From NCBI RefSeq assembly GCF_024734895.1, contig NZ_CP091430.1:5412501-5476500 (forward strand): 64,000 nt of DNA. Reading direction: 5' to 3'. Each line of letters begins with the position of its first letter. The first letter of the stretch is position 1. Under the pieces are notes generated by a model. It had not been told where the DNA came from. It saw nothing but the letters and a program-made list of their open reading frames with translations, and searched no databases. Origin of the DNA: Paenibacillus spongiae (GTDB taxonomy: Bacteria > Bacillota > Bacilli > Paenibacillales > Paenibacillaceae). Of this stretch, positions 40,262 through 48,242 are shown piece after piece. Position numbers and translations under genes: made by a program.

Positions 40262-40978
40262 TCATTCCTCATTCAAAACCCGGCCGCAGGCTTGATAAAG
40301 AGAATGGAAGGTGCCCGCATCGGTCCACCAGCCGTCCAGAATGTCGTAGGCGAGCTGCCCCTTGGCTGAATAAACATTGTTCACATCGGTAATTTCCAGC
40401 TCGCCGCGCGTGGAGGGCTTAATCGCTCGAATCACATCGAACACACCGGAATCATACATGTAGATACCCGTTACGCAGTAATCGGATTTCGGTTGAGCCG
40501 GTTTCTCCTCAATCGATTCAATGCGATCGTCCTTCAATATCGGAACCCCGTATCTCGTCGGGTCGTGAACTTTCTTCAGAAGTACCCGGGCGCCTTCCGT
40601 CTGTCTATGAAAAGCCTGGACATAGGGCGTTAAGGAATCCTCGAATAAATTGTCGCCTAGAAGAACAACGAATCTTTCGCCTGTCTTCATGATAGGTTCG
40701 GCAAGCGATAAAGCTTGCGCGATTCCGCCGGCTTCTTCCTGAATTTTATAGGTGATGCGGACCCCCCATTCCTTACCGCTGCCTAGCAGCTCGGTAAATA
40801 ATCCTGCAGAATGCTTGCCAATGACGATGAGAATTTCTTCAATGCCCGCATCCCGGAATTTCTCAATGCCGTGGCAGATCATAGGAACATTTCCGACAGG
40901 AAGCAGATGTTTGTTTATTATTTTGGTTAACGGATACAGACGGCTTCCTGTACCTCCAGCCAGTATGACACCCTTCAT
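40262..40978 (-). CDS. Sugar-1-phosphate nucleotidylyltransferase (RmlA/SpsI-like)
   Basis: The 238-residue enzyme starts MKGVILAGGTGSRLYPLT, the nucleotide-binding signature, with LLGDNLFEDSL (metal Asp), IEEKPAQPKSDYCVTGIYMY and GWWTDAGTFHSL. It makes an activated sugar (dTDP-glucose in the classical case) from NTP and sugar-1-phosphate. At 238 residues it is the short form seen in SpsI-like spore-coat enzymes. The dTDP-glucose dehydratase and later rhamnose genes are not in this window, so the final sugar is unknown. Confidence 0.9.
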   Translation of the reverse strand: MKGVILAGGTGSRLYPLTKIINKHLLPVGNVPMICHGIEKFRDAGIEEILIVIGKHSAGLFTELLGSGKEWGVRITYKIQEEAGGIAQALSLAEPIMKTGERFVVLLGDNLFEDSLTPYVQAFHRQTEGARVLLKKVHDPTRYGVPILKDDRIESIEEKPAQPKSDYCVTGIYMYDSGVFDVIRAIKPSTRGELEITDVNNVYSAKGQLAYDILDGWWTDAGTFHSLYQACGRVLNEE

Positions 40979-41037
40979 ATAACCCTTCCTTTCCGTACCA
41001 TATTCAGCTTAAAGAGGATGTTATCGGGCTATCTCGC

Positions 41038-41766
41038 CTAAATATAGTTGGCCGGGTCGACGCCCCATTTATCCATAAATTTTTGGCGGTTGGTCTCTAT
41101 GAGCTGCTTCACCTTACTCTCATCCTGCCGGCCAAAACTGGCACTGCCATGATGAAAAATGAAAACATCCCCTGCGATTCTTAATTGATATCCCACATTC
41201 CGCGCCCGGTAACAGTAATCGTCGTCTTCAAAATGACCGGGAGAAAACCGTTCGTCCAGCATTCCGATATGCTCCATTAACTCACGTGTAAATAGAAAGC
41301 ATAACCCGACGATGCGATCCACCCGGATCCACTTTTCGGCGTTCGGATCATTCAGCCTGCTGGACATCTCCTCCAGATTCGTATAGGGCATATCGATCTG
41401 CTGTCTGCCGCTTGCATAGTTTGTGAACGGTCCGACGATGCCGATATCCGGTCGGCTATGAAGACAATTCAGCATGTTGCTTAACCAGTTGCGGGAAACG
41501 ATGACGTCGTTATTCAGTAATAGAAGGTTGTCGCCGGAAGCGATTTTCAGTCCCATATTGCAAGCAGCGGGAAAGCCGATATTGCTCGCAAGCGAAATGA
41601 AGGTAATCCCCTCCTGCCGGCAAATATCGGCTGTTCCGTCGGTTGAGCCATTATCAACGACTATAATTTCATAGGGTTGATCCGTATGCCGCTTAATCGA
41701 ATATACACAATCCTTGAGCAATTCCCTTCCATTGCATGTCGGAATAATAATGCTCGTTTTTTTCAT
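41038..41766 (-). CDS. GT2-family glycosyltransferase
   Basis: The 242-residue protein is a bare GT-A family 2 domain: TSIIIPTCNGRELLKDCVYS, IIVVDNGSTDGTADI, LLLNNDVIVSRNWLSNML (DxD-equivalent), and GHFEDDDYCYRARNVGY with the catalytic acid. It resembles the catalytic part of the GX3-bearing GT2 at 36535-37866 but carries no array. ATG 41766 follows AAGGGGAG. Donor and acceptor are unknown. Confidence 0.9.
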   Translation of the reverse strand: MKKTSIIIPTCNGRELLKDCVYSIKRHTDQPYEIIVVDNGSTDGTADICRQEGITFISLASNIGFPAACNMGLKIASGDNLLLLNNDVIVSRNWLSNMLNCLHSRPDIGIVGPFTNYASGRQQIDMPYTNLEEMSSRLNDPNAEKWIRVDRIVGLCFLFTRELMEHIGMLDERFSPGHFEDDDYCYRARNVGYQLRIAGDVFIFHHGSASFGRQDESKVKQLIETNRQKFMDKWGVDPANYI

Positions 41767-41778
41767 ACCGCTCCCCTT

Positions 41779-42930
41779 CTAGTGCCGGGTTAATGGCCGC
41801 TGTCTGATCCGATCCGCGAACGATAACCGCGATCCTTTCAAGTCCAACGCCGTTTTCAAAGCTTCGATGTGATCTCCGATGATCAACTCGGACACGGCAT
41901 TGTTCTGCCCGACATTTCGCGCCCGAAGCCGATTGGGTGTAATGACGTCCACGCTAGCCGGCGAGCTTATTTGCAATCCTTTGTCAATTGCGATGACTTG
42001 CGCTTTCGGAGGGACCGCTAAATTGGCGTACCCGATTAATTGTGCCGCTTGTTTCCTCATCGCATGGGGGACCGCAGTAAGTGAATTCGATTCGAGATCT
42101 GCCCTGGCCATCGACCGGTTGATGAATTCCTTGACCTTGGTTACATCATCTCTGCCGGAGAATAGTCCGATATAGGGGGAAATATTGTTTAAGGCAATAT
42201 CCACACCCCGTTCAATGGCATCGATGAAAGGGACGAGATGCTCCGCAAATACCGGGAAATCTCCGTCAAGAAAAAGCAGGATTTCGGATTCGGACAGCTT
42301 AGCCCCTATCGCTCTGCCAACATCATGACCCAAAGCATGACGATAATGGACAATGATGGCCCGGGATTGGTTTCGGATCATCTCGAAGGTTTCATCGGTC
42401 GATCCGTTCACGATGAAAATAATTTCATGCAGCGGCAGCCGGTGAAGCTGCTCAATAACGCTTAGAATCGTATCCTTTTCATTCATGACCGTAACGATCG
42501 CCGCAACCTTCTTGGTCGTCGGAACCAGCAGGCGATTTCCGAAGTAACCTCCCGCATGCTTACGGTATCCTTCCGCAAACCTGGCTGCGGCTGCGTGATA
42601 TAGGGGCCACGGCAATCGTTTAACGGATTGATACCATTGGTGCCAGCGTGCATTCACTTTATGATGCAGATTGTTTTCTACCGGATTTGACTTCTCTTCC
42701 GTTAATGGCGGATCTTCCGCCGTTGCGGCCAGATAACCCGCCGTATAAGCCCGCTCTCTCCAATAGTTGGCCGATCCTGGGGAAGTTAAGGGCCTCTTGA
42801 ATTTCCGGGCTCCTAAATTGTTCCTATTTCTTCTTATTGGAATTGATTTTTGTCTGGTTGGTGTTGGTTTCCTTCTTAATGGGGGGCTGGCTGCGGTTCT
42901 CCTGCTTCGTGTCGGCCTTCTGTTTACCAT
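41779..42930 (-). CDS. GT2-family glycosyltransferase with Arg/Pro-rich N-terminus
   Basis: The 383-residue protein begins with a basic, disordered-looking stretch (NRRPTRSRRTAASPPLRRKP). A short AYTAGYLAA segment distantly recalls the GX3 arrays. The GT2 domain has KKVAAIVTVMNEKDTILSVI, IFIVNGSTDETFEMI, ALGHDVGRAIGAKLSESEIL and LFLDGDFPVFAEHL. The GHDVGR and LAVPPKAQVIAI blocks recur in the next gene upstream (42938-43744), so the two are paralogs. I chose ATG 42930, seven bases past the upstream stop; the open frame runs on to 43038. Confidence 0.85.
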   Translation of the reverse strand: MVNRRPTRSRRTAASPPLRRKPTPTRQKSIPIRRNRNNLGARKFKRPLTSPGSANYWRERAYTAGYLAATAEDPPLTEEKSNPVENNLHHKVNARWHQWYQSVKRLPWPLYHAAAARFAEGYRKHAGGYFGNRLLVPTTKKVAAIVTVMNEKDTILSVIEQLHRLPLHEIIFIVNGSTDETFEMIRNQSRAIIVHYRHALGHDVGRAIGAKLSESEILLFLDGDFPVFAEHLVPFIDAIERGVDIALNNISPYIGLFSGRDDVTKVKEFINRSMARADLESNSLTAVPHAMRKQAAQLIGYANLAVPPKAQVIAIDKGLQISSPASVDVITPNRLRARNVGQNNAVSELIIGDHIEALKTALDLKGSRLSFADRIRQRPLTRH

Positions 42931-42937
42931 TCCATCA

Positions 42938-43744
42938 TCACCGCACGCTCTCTCTAATTCGATTGAGGTCCTGCCGGCTTCCCCGCATCCCGGTTTTCGA
43001 GACGTACCAGTCCAGCGCTTCCAAGTGGTCGCCAACAATCAGCTTTTCAAGCGGATCATTCCCTTTTGTCCGGCCTCTTCTCGGATTTCTTCTCCCTACA
43101 TCCACATAATGGACGCCGCGAACTTTCAATCCTTGAAAGATGGCTATGGCCTGGGCTTTAGGAGGGACCGCCAAATTGTCCGGGCCGATGACCTCCCTCG
43201 CTTTGCGGTTGATCGCATGCGGAATGGTTGTCAGGGACGCGCCCTTCAGATCGGGATTCGAAACGAGAATATTCAAGGAATGCTTGGCAAGCACGACGCT
43301 ATGGACGTGCTGCTTGGCGGTCGGTCCCAAATATTTGTTTAAAGCCACGTCAACGCCTCCCTCAACGGCTTTCGTTAAGGGAATGAAATCCCGGGTCGGT
43401 ATGACAATATCGGCATCCGTAAACAGCAGGATTTCACCCTTTGCCTCCTTGGCGCCAATACTTCGACCTACATCATGACCCAGCGGATGAGCAAAGCGGA
43501 TCACTTTGGCGCCGATTCGCTGAGCGATCTCAGCCGTACCGTCCGTGGAACCATTGGCAACTACGATAACCTCCGTCTCGGGATGTACCCGGTAGGCTTG
43601 ACGAATTACGGCCGCAATGGTCTTCCTTTCATTCATAGCAGGGATGATGACGGACACCTTGGGAAATTCCGCGTTTCTGATCGTGAAGGAATTCCGGCGG
43701 GCCTTTACGATGTTTCCGGGGCTAGCAGCACTTCGTCTCGGCAT
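42938..43744 (-). CDS. GT2-family glycosyltransferase, paralog of the following gene
   Basis: The 268-residue protein has an N-terminal basic segment and a GT2 domain: KVSVIIPAMNERKTIAAVI, VIVVANGSTDGTAEIA, PLGHDVGRSIGAKEAKGEIL, LFTDADIVIPTRDF and LAVPPKAQAIAIFQGLKV. It ends with KLIVGDHLEALDWY, also found in its neighbour. It is the first gene of the 12-gene minus-strand operon. ATG 43744 lies behind AGGTGAGG; a GTG at 43753 is possible. Promoter elements in the 163-base gap to the divergent CHRD gene could not be named. Confidence 0.88.
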   Translation of the reverse strand: MPRRSAASPGNIVKARRNSFTIRNAEFPKVSVIIPAMNERKTIAAVIRQAYRVHPETEVIVVANGSTDGTAEIAQRIGAKVIRFAHPLGHDVGRSIGAKEAKGEILLFTDADIVIPTRDFIPLTKAVEGGVDVALNKYLGPTAKQHVHSVVLAKHSLNILVSNPDLKGASLTTIPHAINRKAREVIGPDNLAVPPKAQAIAIFQGLKVRGVHYVDVGRRNPRRGRTKGNDPLEKLIVGDHLEALDWYVSKTGMRGSRQDLNRIRESVR

Positions 43745-43907
43745 GTACCTCACCTGCCTATTTCGTTATAAGAAGACTGTTACCCTCATTCTATGTATAG
43801 GTAGTTTAACCGTAACGGCATTCGTACCTGAAGGCGAAATTAACGCTGTTTGCAGGACTTACAAGGCTGTAATGCGTAGGCCGGTAAACATACCTCTTCG
43901 GAAATCT

Positions 43908-44351
43908 ATGAATATACTAAATCATCACTATGAAAAGGAGTGGAGACCTATCCGAATTTTCAGAGCCGTCTTAAACGGCCGTAACGAGGTGCCTCCCGTA
44001 AGGACGATCGCGACAGGAAATGCCGCTTTCCGGCTTATTAACAACGGTACCCAGCTAAGCTTCCTTCTTATTGTCCGAAATATTAACCGCGTGACCGCAG
44101 GGCATATTCATCTTGGAAGAAGAGGGCAGAACGGTCCTATCGTCGCCTTCTTGTTCGGTCCGTCCAAATTCGGCATTTCCGTTAGACGGGGAGTCGTGCG
44201 AGGTGTCCTGACCAACCAAGATCTTATCGGTCCTCTTCAAGGAAGGACGATCCGCGACCTCGTCCGCGAGTTCGAAAGCGGCAACGCTTATGTCAATGTG
44301 CATACCATTCAAAATCCGAATGGGGAAATTCGCGGCCAAGTCGGCCGGTAG
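43908..44351 (+). CDS. CHRD-domain protein
   Basis: The 147-residue protein is one CHRD (chordin-type) domain: AVLNGRNEVPPVRTIATGNA, FRLINNGTQLSFLLIVRNIN, VTAGHIHLGRRGQNGPIVAF, YVNVHTIQNPNGEIRGQV. CHRD domains are beta-rich extracellular modules. No signal peptide is seen, as is usual for spore-coat proteins made inside the mother cell. The start is uncertain: ATG 43908 has a poor ribosome binding site, and AAAAGGAG at about 43933-43940 lies in frame downstream with no standard start after it. It is divergent from the glycosyltransferase operon. Confidence 0.82.
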   Translation: MNILNHHYEKEWRPIRIFRAVLNGRNEVPPVRTIATGNAAFRLINNGTQLSFLLIVRNINRVTAGHIHLGRRGQNGPIVAFLFGPSKFGISVRRGVVRGVLTNQDLIGPLQGRTIRDLVREFESGNAYVNVHTIQNPNGEIRGQVGR

Positions 44352-44383
44352 CTGTAAAAGTTTCACAAAGGCATTCCAATCGT

Positions 44384-44440
44384 GAGAGGGGCTGTCCCAT
44401 AAGTCATCTTAGATGACGACGGGCAGCCCCTCTTCCTTAA
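44384..44440 (+). terminator. Terminator of the CHRD gene, shared sequence with 48180-48228
   Basis: GAGGGGCTGTCC pairs with GGGCAGCCCCTC around an inner TCATCT/AGATGA hairpin, followed by TTCCTTAA. The right arm and tail closely match those of the terminator at 48180-48228. Confidence 0.65.
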
Positions 44441-44508
44441 AGATTGACGAAAAGATGCGTTAAACAGGCACTGCGCTGTCAATGTTCTTCCGTTCTGGAA
44501 ACCATGAT

Positions 44509-44547
44509 AAAAAAATCAGACTGTCGAGACTCGTTCGACAGTCTGGA
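44509..44547 (-). terminator. Terminator of the 44572-44907 gene
   Basis: CAGACTGTCGA and TCGACAGTCTG pair perfectly around a 7-base loop; on the minus strand the stem is followed by ATTTTTTTAT. It lies ~25 bases after the stop. Confidence 0.85.
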
Positions 44548-44571
44548 TCCCTATAATAGAAGGTAACTCTC

Positions 44572-44907
44572 TTAGAATATACTTTGATCTCCGCGACCAG
44601 ATTCAGAAGCTTGGATAGAGTCGAGAGGCGCAGATTGTGCATTCTTTAATGATTGCGCAGATTGGTAATCCGCAGCTTGTGCCGTTCCATCATCACCGAC
44701 ATTGGCTGAATCGGGTTTATAGCCGGCCGCTGCAGAACTTCTATGCTTGGCTACGGCCACATCCGGATAATCGCCAGCGCCTACACCAATATCACCGATT
44801 GCCACTTCATCCTTGTTGTTGGTCACGACATTGATGTCCGGGCAGCAGCAATCATCGTGTTGCTCGGTATGTTTTTTCTTACGCATACCATGCTTTTTCA
44901 TACGCAT
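44572..44907 (-). CDS. Small repeat-family protein C (111 aa), one of three paralogs
   Basis: ATG 44907 follows AAAGGAGGG. The product has a Lys/His-rich start (MRMKKHGMRKKKHTEQHDD), a CCCP cluster and then the family core. The core comprises INVVTNNKDEVAIG, DVAVAKHRSSAAAGYKPDSA, NVGDDGTAQAAD, SLKNAQS and QASESGRGDQSIF. The core is shared with the two genes upstream on the same strand. I recognise no known family and no membrane segment or signal peptide. The CHRD gene and spore glycan genes on either side suggest a spore-surface structural protein. It lies 38 bases after the 100-aa paralog and is likely cotranscribed with it. Confidence 0.75.
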   Translation of the reverse strand: MRMKKHGMRKKKHTEQHDDCCCPDINVVTNNKDEVAIGDIGVGAGDYPDVAVAKHRSSAAAGYKPDSANVGDDGTAQAADYQSAQSLKNAQSAPLDSIQASESGRGDQSIF

Positions 44908-44945
44908 GCCAGGTCCCTCCTTTCATAATTTGATAGGATAGTTCT

Positions 44946-45248
44946 CTAGGTTATGAGTTGATCCCCGCGACCGGATTCAGATGCTTGAAGAGAGTTATCA
45001 GGAAAAGATTGCGCATCCTTTAATGCTTGTGCAGAATACGGATCCGCAGCTTGTGCCGTTCCATCATCGCCGACATTGGCGGAATCGGGTTTAAAGCCGG
45101 CGGCTGCAGAACTTCTATCGATGGCTACGGCCACATCTGGAAGAAATCCGGCGGCTACGCCAATTTTACCGATTGCCACTTCTTCTCTGTTATTCGTCAC
45201 GACATTGACGCTCGGACAACATTGCTTCTTATGCATTTTCTTACTCAT
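44946..45248 (-). CDS. Small repeat-family protein B (100 aa), one of three paralogs
   Basis: ATG 45248 follows AAAGGAGGT. The N-terminus is short and basic (MSKKMHKKQCCPSV). The family core follows: NVVTNNREEVAIGKIGVAAG, LPDVAVAIDRSSAAAGFKPD, ANVGDDGTAQAAD, ALKDAQS, QASESGRGDQLIT. The core is acidic and low in aromatic residues. A SigK-like -10 element lies upstream. Function unknown; see the related entries at 44572 and 45394. Confidence 0.75.
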   Translation of the reverse strand: MSKKMHKKQCCPSVNVVTNNREEVAIGKIGVAAGFLPDVAVAIDRSSAAAGFKPDSANVGDDGTAQAADPYSAQALKDAQSFPDNSLQASESGRGDQLIT

Positions 45249-45277
45249 CTCACATACCTCCTTTCATAGAGATAATG

Positions 45278-45286
45278 TAATATATG
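45278..45286 (-). promoter_or_regulatory. Possible SigK -10 element of the paralog B gene
   Basis: On the minus strand CATATATTA fits CATAnnnTA and lies about 30 bases before the ATG at 45248. The bases 16 upstream are CC rather than AC. If real, it would put these genes in the late mother cell. Confidence 0.35.
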
Positions 45287-45363
45287 AAACTCAAAATGAT
45301 TTGGAAAGGCTCATTAATTGGTAGATTTGCACATTTATTAGCGAAAAATGCGCAAAGCATAGA

Positions 45364-45386
45364 AGGGGCTGCCCCTAAACAGCCCC
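45364..45386 (-). terminator. Short hairpin after paralog A
   Basis: GGGGCTG and CAGCCCC pair around a 9-base loop directly after the stop of the 45394-45825 gene. The T-run on the minus strand is weak (CCCTTCTATG), so termination may be partial and allow read-through into paralog B. Confidence 0.45.
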
Positions 45387-45393
45387 AGATCGA

Positions 45394-45825
45394 TTAGAAT
45401 ATGGCTTGATTTAGATCTCCGCGGCCGGATTCGGATGCTTGGTTAGATGCAGATGGCAAGGACTGAGCATTCTTCAAGGCCTGCGCAGAATTAGGATCCG
45501 CAGCTTGTGCCGTTCCGTCATCGCCGACATTGGCTGCATCGGGGTTATAGCCGGCTGCAGAAGAACTGTTTTCGTGAGCTACGGCAACATCCGGGAGCGC
45601 GCCGGCGGCCACGCCGGTTTTGCCTATCGCAACCTCTCTTTGTGTATCGTTGACGACATTGATTTCGGGTTTGCAGACCACGTTCACTTTCAAGACGATG
45701 TATTTCAGCTGCTTTCTTACTTCTTTTTCTATTTCTTCTTTTAGGTTATATTCGTGTTTTTTGTCTCCCTGCTTTTTGTCTTCACGTTTTTTATTTTCGT
45801 GTTTTCTATTTTCCCTTTTGCTCAT
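45394..45825 (-). CDS. Small repeat-family protein A (143 aa), one of three paralogs
   Basis: ATG 45825 follows GGAGGAG; the open frame runs to 45912 without another site. It has a longer, highly charged, coiled-coil-like N-terminus (NRKHENKKREDKKQGDKKHE, then LKEEIEKEVRKQLKY). The shared core follows: INVVNDTQREVAIGKTGVAA, LPDVAVAHENSSSAAGYNPD, ANVGDDGTAQAAD, ALKNAQS, QASESGRGDLNQAIF. It has one Cys where the paralogs have a CC or CCC cluster. Function unknown. The charged helix could mediate oligomerisation or bind the glycan machinery. Confidence 0.75.
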   Translation of the reverse strand: MSKRENRKHENKKREDKKQGDKKHEYNLKEEIEKEVRKQLKYIVLKVNVVCKPEINVVNDTQREVAIGKTGVAAGALPDVAVAHENSSSAAGYNPDAANVGDDGTAQAADPNSAQALKNAQSLPSASNQASESGRGDLNQAIF

Positions 45826-45930
45826 GGAACTCTCCTCCCTTCGCGCTTGTACTATAATATATAAAACCGAATCTAGTTGTGATAAGCCATGTGACTTGGT
45901 AGATTCACACATTTTAATAGATATACCGCA

Positions 45931-47226
45931 TTATCCGCCCGCATCATCAAGCATACCGGTTCCCAAGCGCACAATCCGGCCTTTGCCATTGAAGCTTCTG
46001 GTCACCCCTCGCGTGTCATACACCAGAGGTGCATGGTCAAGAATGAATGGGATCGGCAGCTGCGAATGATCGGTAGCGATAATAACGCAATCTGCATCCG
46101 ACAATATCCTTTCGTTCAGTTCCTCACCCTTCAACGGATATCCGTTAACCGTAATCTCCGGAACATACGGATCATGATACGAGAGCACCGCCCCTTCTTG
46201 AGCAAACAAATTCATCAGTGTCAGCGCGCTTGATTCGCGTACGTCATCGATATTTCGTTTATAGGTCACGCCGATGACCAAGATCGATTTCCCTGCGAGG
46301 ACGGTATCTCCGATACTATCTTTTATCCGATCTACAATATAGGCCGGCATTGAGCTATTGATATCATGGGCATATTCGATAAATTTGCTATTCGATCCGA
46401 TGCGGTTTGCACTCCACTGCAAATAAAGCGGATCTACGGGAATGCAATGTCCTCCGATTCCCGGCCCGGGATAAAAGGCCGAAAAGCCGTATGGTTTTGT
46501 TTTCGCAGCTGTAATGACTTCCCAAACGTCAATCTTCAGTTTTTCGCATAGCATGGCAAATTCGTTTATTAATGAAATATTCACGAAACGATAGGTATTC
46601 TCCAGCAATTTCGTCAGTTCGGCGGCTTCCGGCGAAGAAACCGGGACCACATCCGCAAACACCGCAGCATACAGCTCTACGATTCTCTTCGTGCACGCTG
46701 CCGTTATCCCGCTGATGACTTTCGGAATCGTCTCCAAGGTGAAATTCATATTACCCGGATTGATTCGTTCAGGAGAGTAGGCTAAATAAAAATCCACCCC
46801 GACCTTCAGGCCGCTCATTTCAAGCAGAGGCTTCAATACTTCTCTTGTCGTCCCGGGATATGTCGAGCTCTCCAGCACGATGAGCTGCCCTTGCACAAGG
46901 TGTTTACTTAAGGCCGATCCAACCTGATGCAGATATGTTAAATCGGGCGTATGATCTTGGGTCAGCGGAGTCGGAACACATAAAATAACGGCTTCCGCTT
47001 CCGATAATTGGGCGTAATCCGTCGTAGCTGTCAATTTATTCTGCGTGATGGAGTTTCTTACGGTTTCATCAGAAACATCGGGCAGATAGCTTCTTTCACC
47101 GTTCAATGCATCGATTTTTTGCTTGTTTGCATCCACCCCGATTACTCTAAATCCCTTCTGAATGAATGTAAGTGCCAGTGGCAGTCCTACGTACCCTAGG
47201 CCAATGACGCCTATCTCACGACTCAT
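45931..47226 (-). CDS. Nucleotide-sugar dehydrogenase (WecC/WbpA-like)
   Basis: The 431-residue enzyme has the UDP-sugar dehydrogenase layout: Rossmann start IGVIGLGYVGLPLALTF, AYSPERINPGN, central helices with LLENTYRFVNISLINE, catalytic Cys in PGIGGHCIPVDP (about 260), and C-terminal VTYKRNIDDVRESSAL. AYSPERI and GGHCIPVDP are typical of enzymes oxidising UDP-N-acetyl-hexosamines to uronic acids in two NAD-dependent steps. It is one of three such enzymes in the window. It is transcribed toward the three paralogs, with 105 bases between. Confidence 0.9.
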   Translation of the reverse strand: MSREIGVIGLGYVGLPLALTFIQKGFRVIGVDANKQKIDALNGERSYLPDVSDETVRNSITQNKLTATTDYAQLSEAEAVILCVPTPLTQDHTPDLTYLHQVGSALSKHLVQGQLIVLESSTYPGTTREVLKPLLEMSGLKVGVDFYLAYSPERINPGNMNFTLETIPKVISGITAACTKRIVELYAAVFADVVPVSSPEAAELTKLLENTYRFVNISLINEFAMLCEKLKIDVWEVITAAKTKPYGFSAFYPGPGIGGHCIPVDPLYLQWSANRIGSNSKFIEYAHDINSSMPAYIVDRIKDSIGDTVLAGKSILVIGVTYKRNIDDVRESSALTLMNLFAQEGAVLSYHDPYVPEITVNGYPLKGEELNERILSDADCVIIATDHSQLPIPFILDHAPLVYDTRGVTRSFNGKGRIVRLGTGMLDDAGG

Positions 47227-47445
47227 AATCTATCTTCACCTCAACCTTTCCATTCTATTTAAGCCATCGTAATGATATCTTATGTTGCTCATTTTCATTT
47301 GGAGTGGATACCATCTACGATTTTCGGCTTAAAGTGAAAAATAGATTTCTGCACAGCGCTAAATGCTGTGCCTTTACGGTTGTTTCCACATAAATTGGCA
47401 TAAACGGATCTATGAGATTAGCAACACTCCAATATAAATGAAAGG

Positions 47446-48177
47446 GTGAGTAAAATACGATCTTTTTCTTTCCTGGAATATTCCTCTATCCTTCGAAACC
47501 TCTTAGCCTCCCGCCGATACATGGATTTTCGGGATGTAAACGAAGCAACGACCAGCTATACGGTCTTGCGCCATGATGTTGAGTTTTCCATCGAAAGAGC
47601 ATTGCAAATGGCTCTTCTCGAATGGATGCTAGGCGTACGCTCCAGCTACTTTTTTCAAATACGCAACGATGCTTACAATTTGTTCTCCGAGCGTAGCATA
47701 CGGACCGTAAGGGAAATTCATAAGATGGGGCATCATATCGGGCTGCATGTTCATTTGGGCATGCTGGAAAGCTTGAATCAAATGGAGGACTATATTCTGC
47801 ATGATGTCGAGTTAATGGAGAAAATGATAAAAATCCCGATTGACCGCTTCTCCTATCATCGGCCTACAAGAGAAGCATTGCAGCTTAAATTAAAAATCAA
47901 GGGATTGATTAATACCTACGATGATTTATTTTTCGAGTTTAGAGAGTCGGATTGGGCTGATTTGAAAATAAAATATATCGCAGATTCCAGACATCAATGG
48001 AAATACGGCTACCCGGACGAGGATACGATAATAAAACACCCTAAAATTCAACTGCTCACTCATCCGGATGAATGGACGATCAACGGTTACGATTCGGAAT
48101 CCAATTTTCAAATCCTTCAGCACGAGAAAAAAGCAGCTTTCCGTACAACCATTAAATCAGAATGCGATCACTATTAA
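47446..48177 (+). CDS. Polysaccharide-deacetylase-like protein
   Basis: The 243-residue protein has a NodB-like core: YTVLRHDVEFSIERALQMAL (Asp of the metal site), SYFFQIRNDAYNLFS, MGHHIGLHVHLG (metal His pair) and the late LLTHPDEW. Such proteins remove acetyl groups from N-acetyl sugars. No signal peptide is seen, so it may act in the cytoplasm or mother cell. The start is uncertain: GTG 47446 has AAAGG immediately before it. It stands alone between a divergent dehydrogenase and a convergent glycosyltransferase. Confidence 0.75.
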   Translation: MSKIRSFSFLEYSSILRNLLASRRYMDFRDVNEATTSYTVLRHDVEFSIERALQMALLEWMLGVRSSYFFQIRNDAYNLFSERSIRTVREIHKMGHHIGLHVHLGMLESLNQMEDYILHDVELMEKMIKIPIDRFSYHRPTREALQLKLKIKGLINTYDDLFFEFRESDWADLKIKYIADSRHQWKYGYPDEDTIIKHPKIQLLTHPDEWTINGYDSESNFQILQHEKKAAFRTTIKSECDHY

Positions 48178-48179
48178 AT

Positions 48180-48228
48180 AAAAGGGCTGCCCATCATCCT
48201 GCAAGACGATGGGCAGCCCCTTTTTCTT
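48180..48228. terminator. Bidirectional terminator
   Basis: AAGGGCTGCCCATC pairs with GATGGGCAGCCCCTT (one bulge) and is flanked by A and T runs. It separates the converging deacetylase-like and GT2 genes. Confidence 0.85.
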
Positions 48229-48242
48229 AATGATTTCGGCAC

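Noticed and set aside
44572..45825. RGD cell-adhesion motif in the three paralogs (SGRGD)
   Set aside because: The tripeptide is too short to mean adhesion in a soil-type spore-former; it is kept only as part of the family signature.
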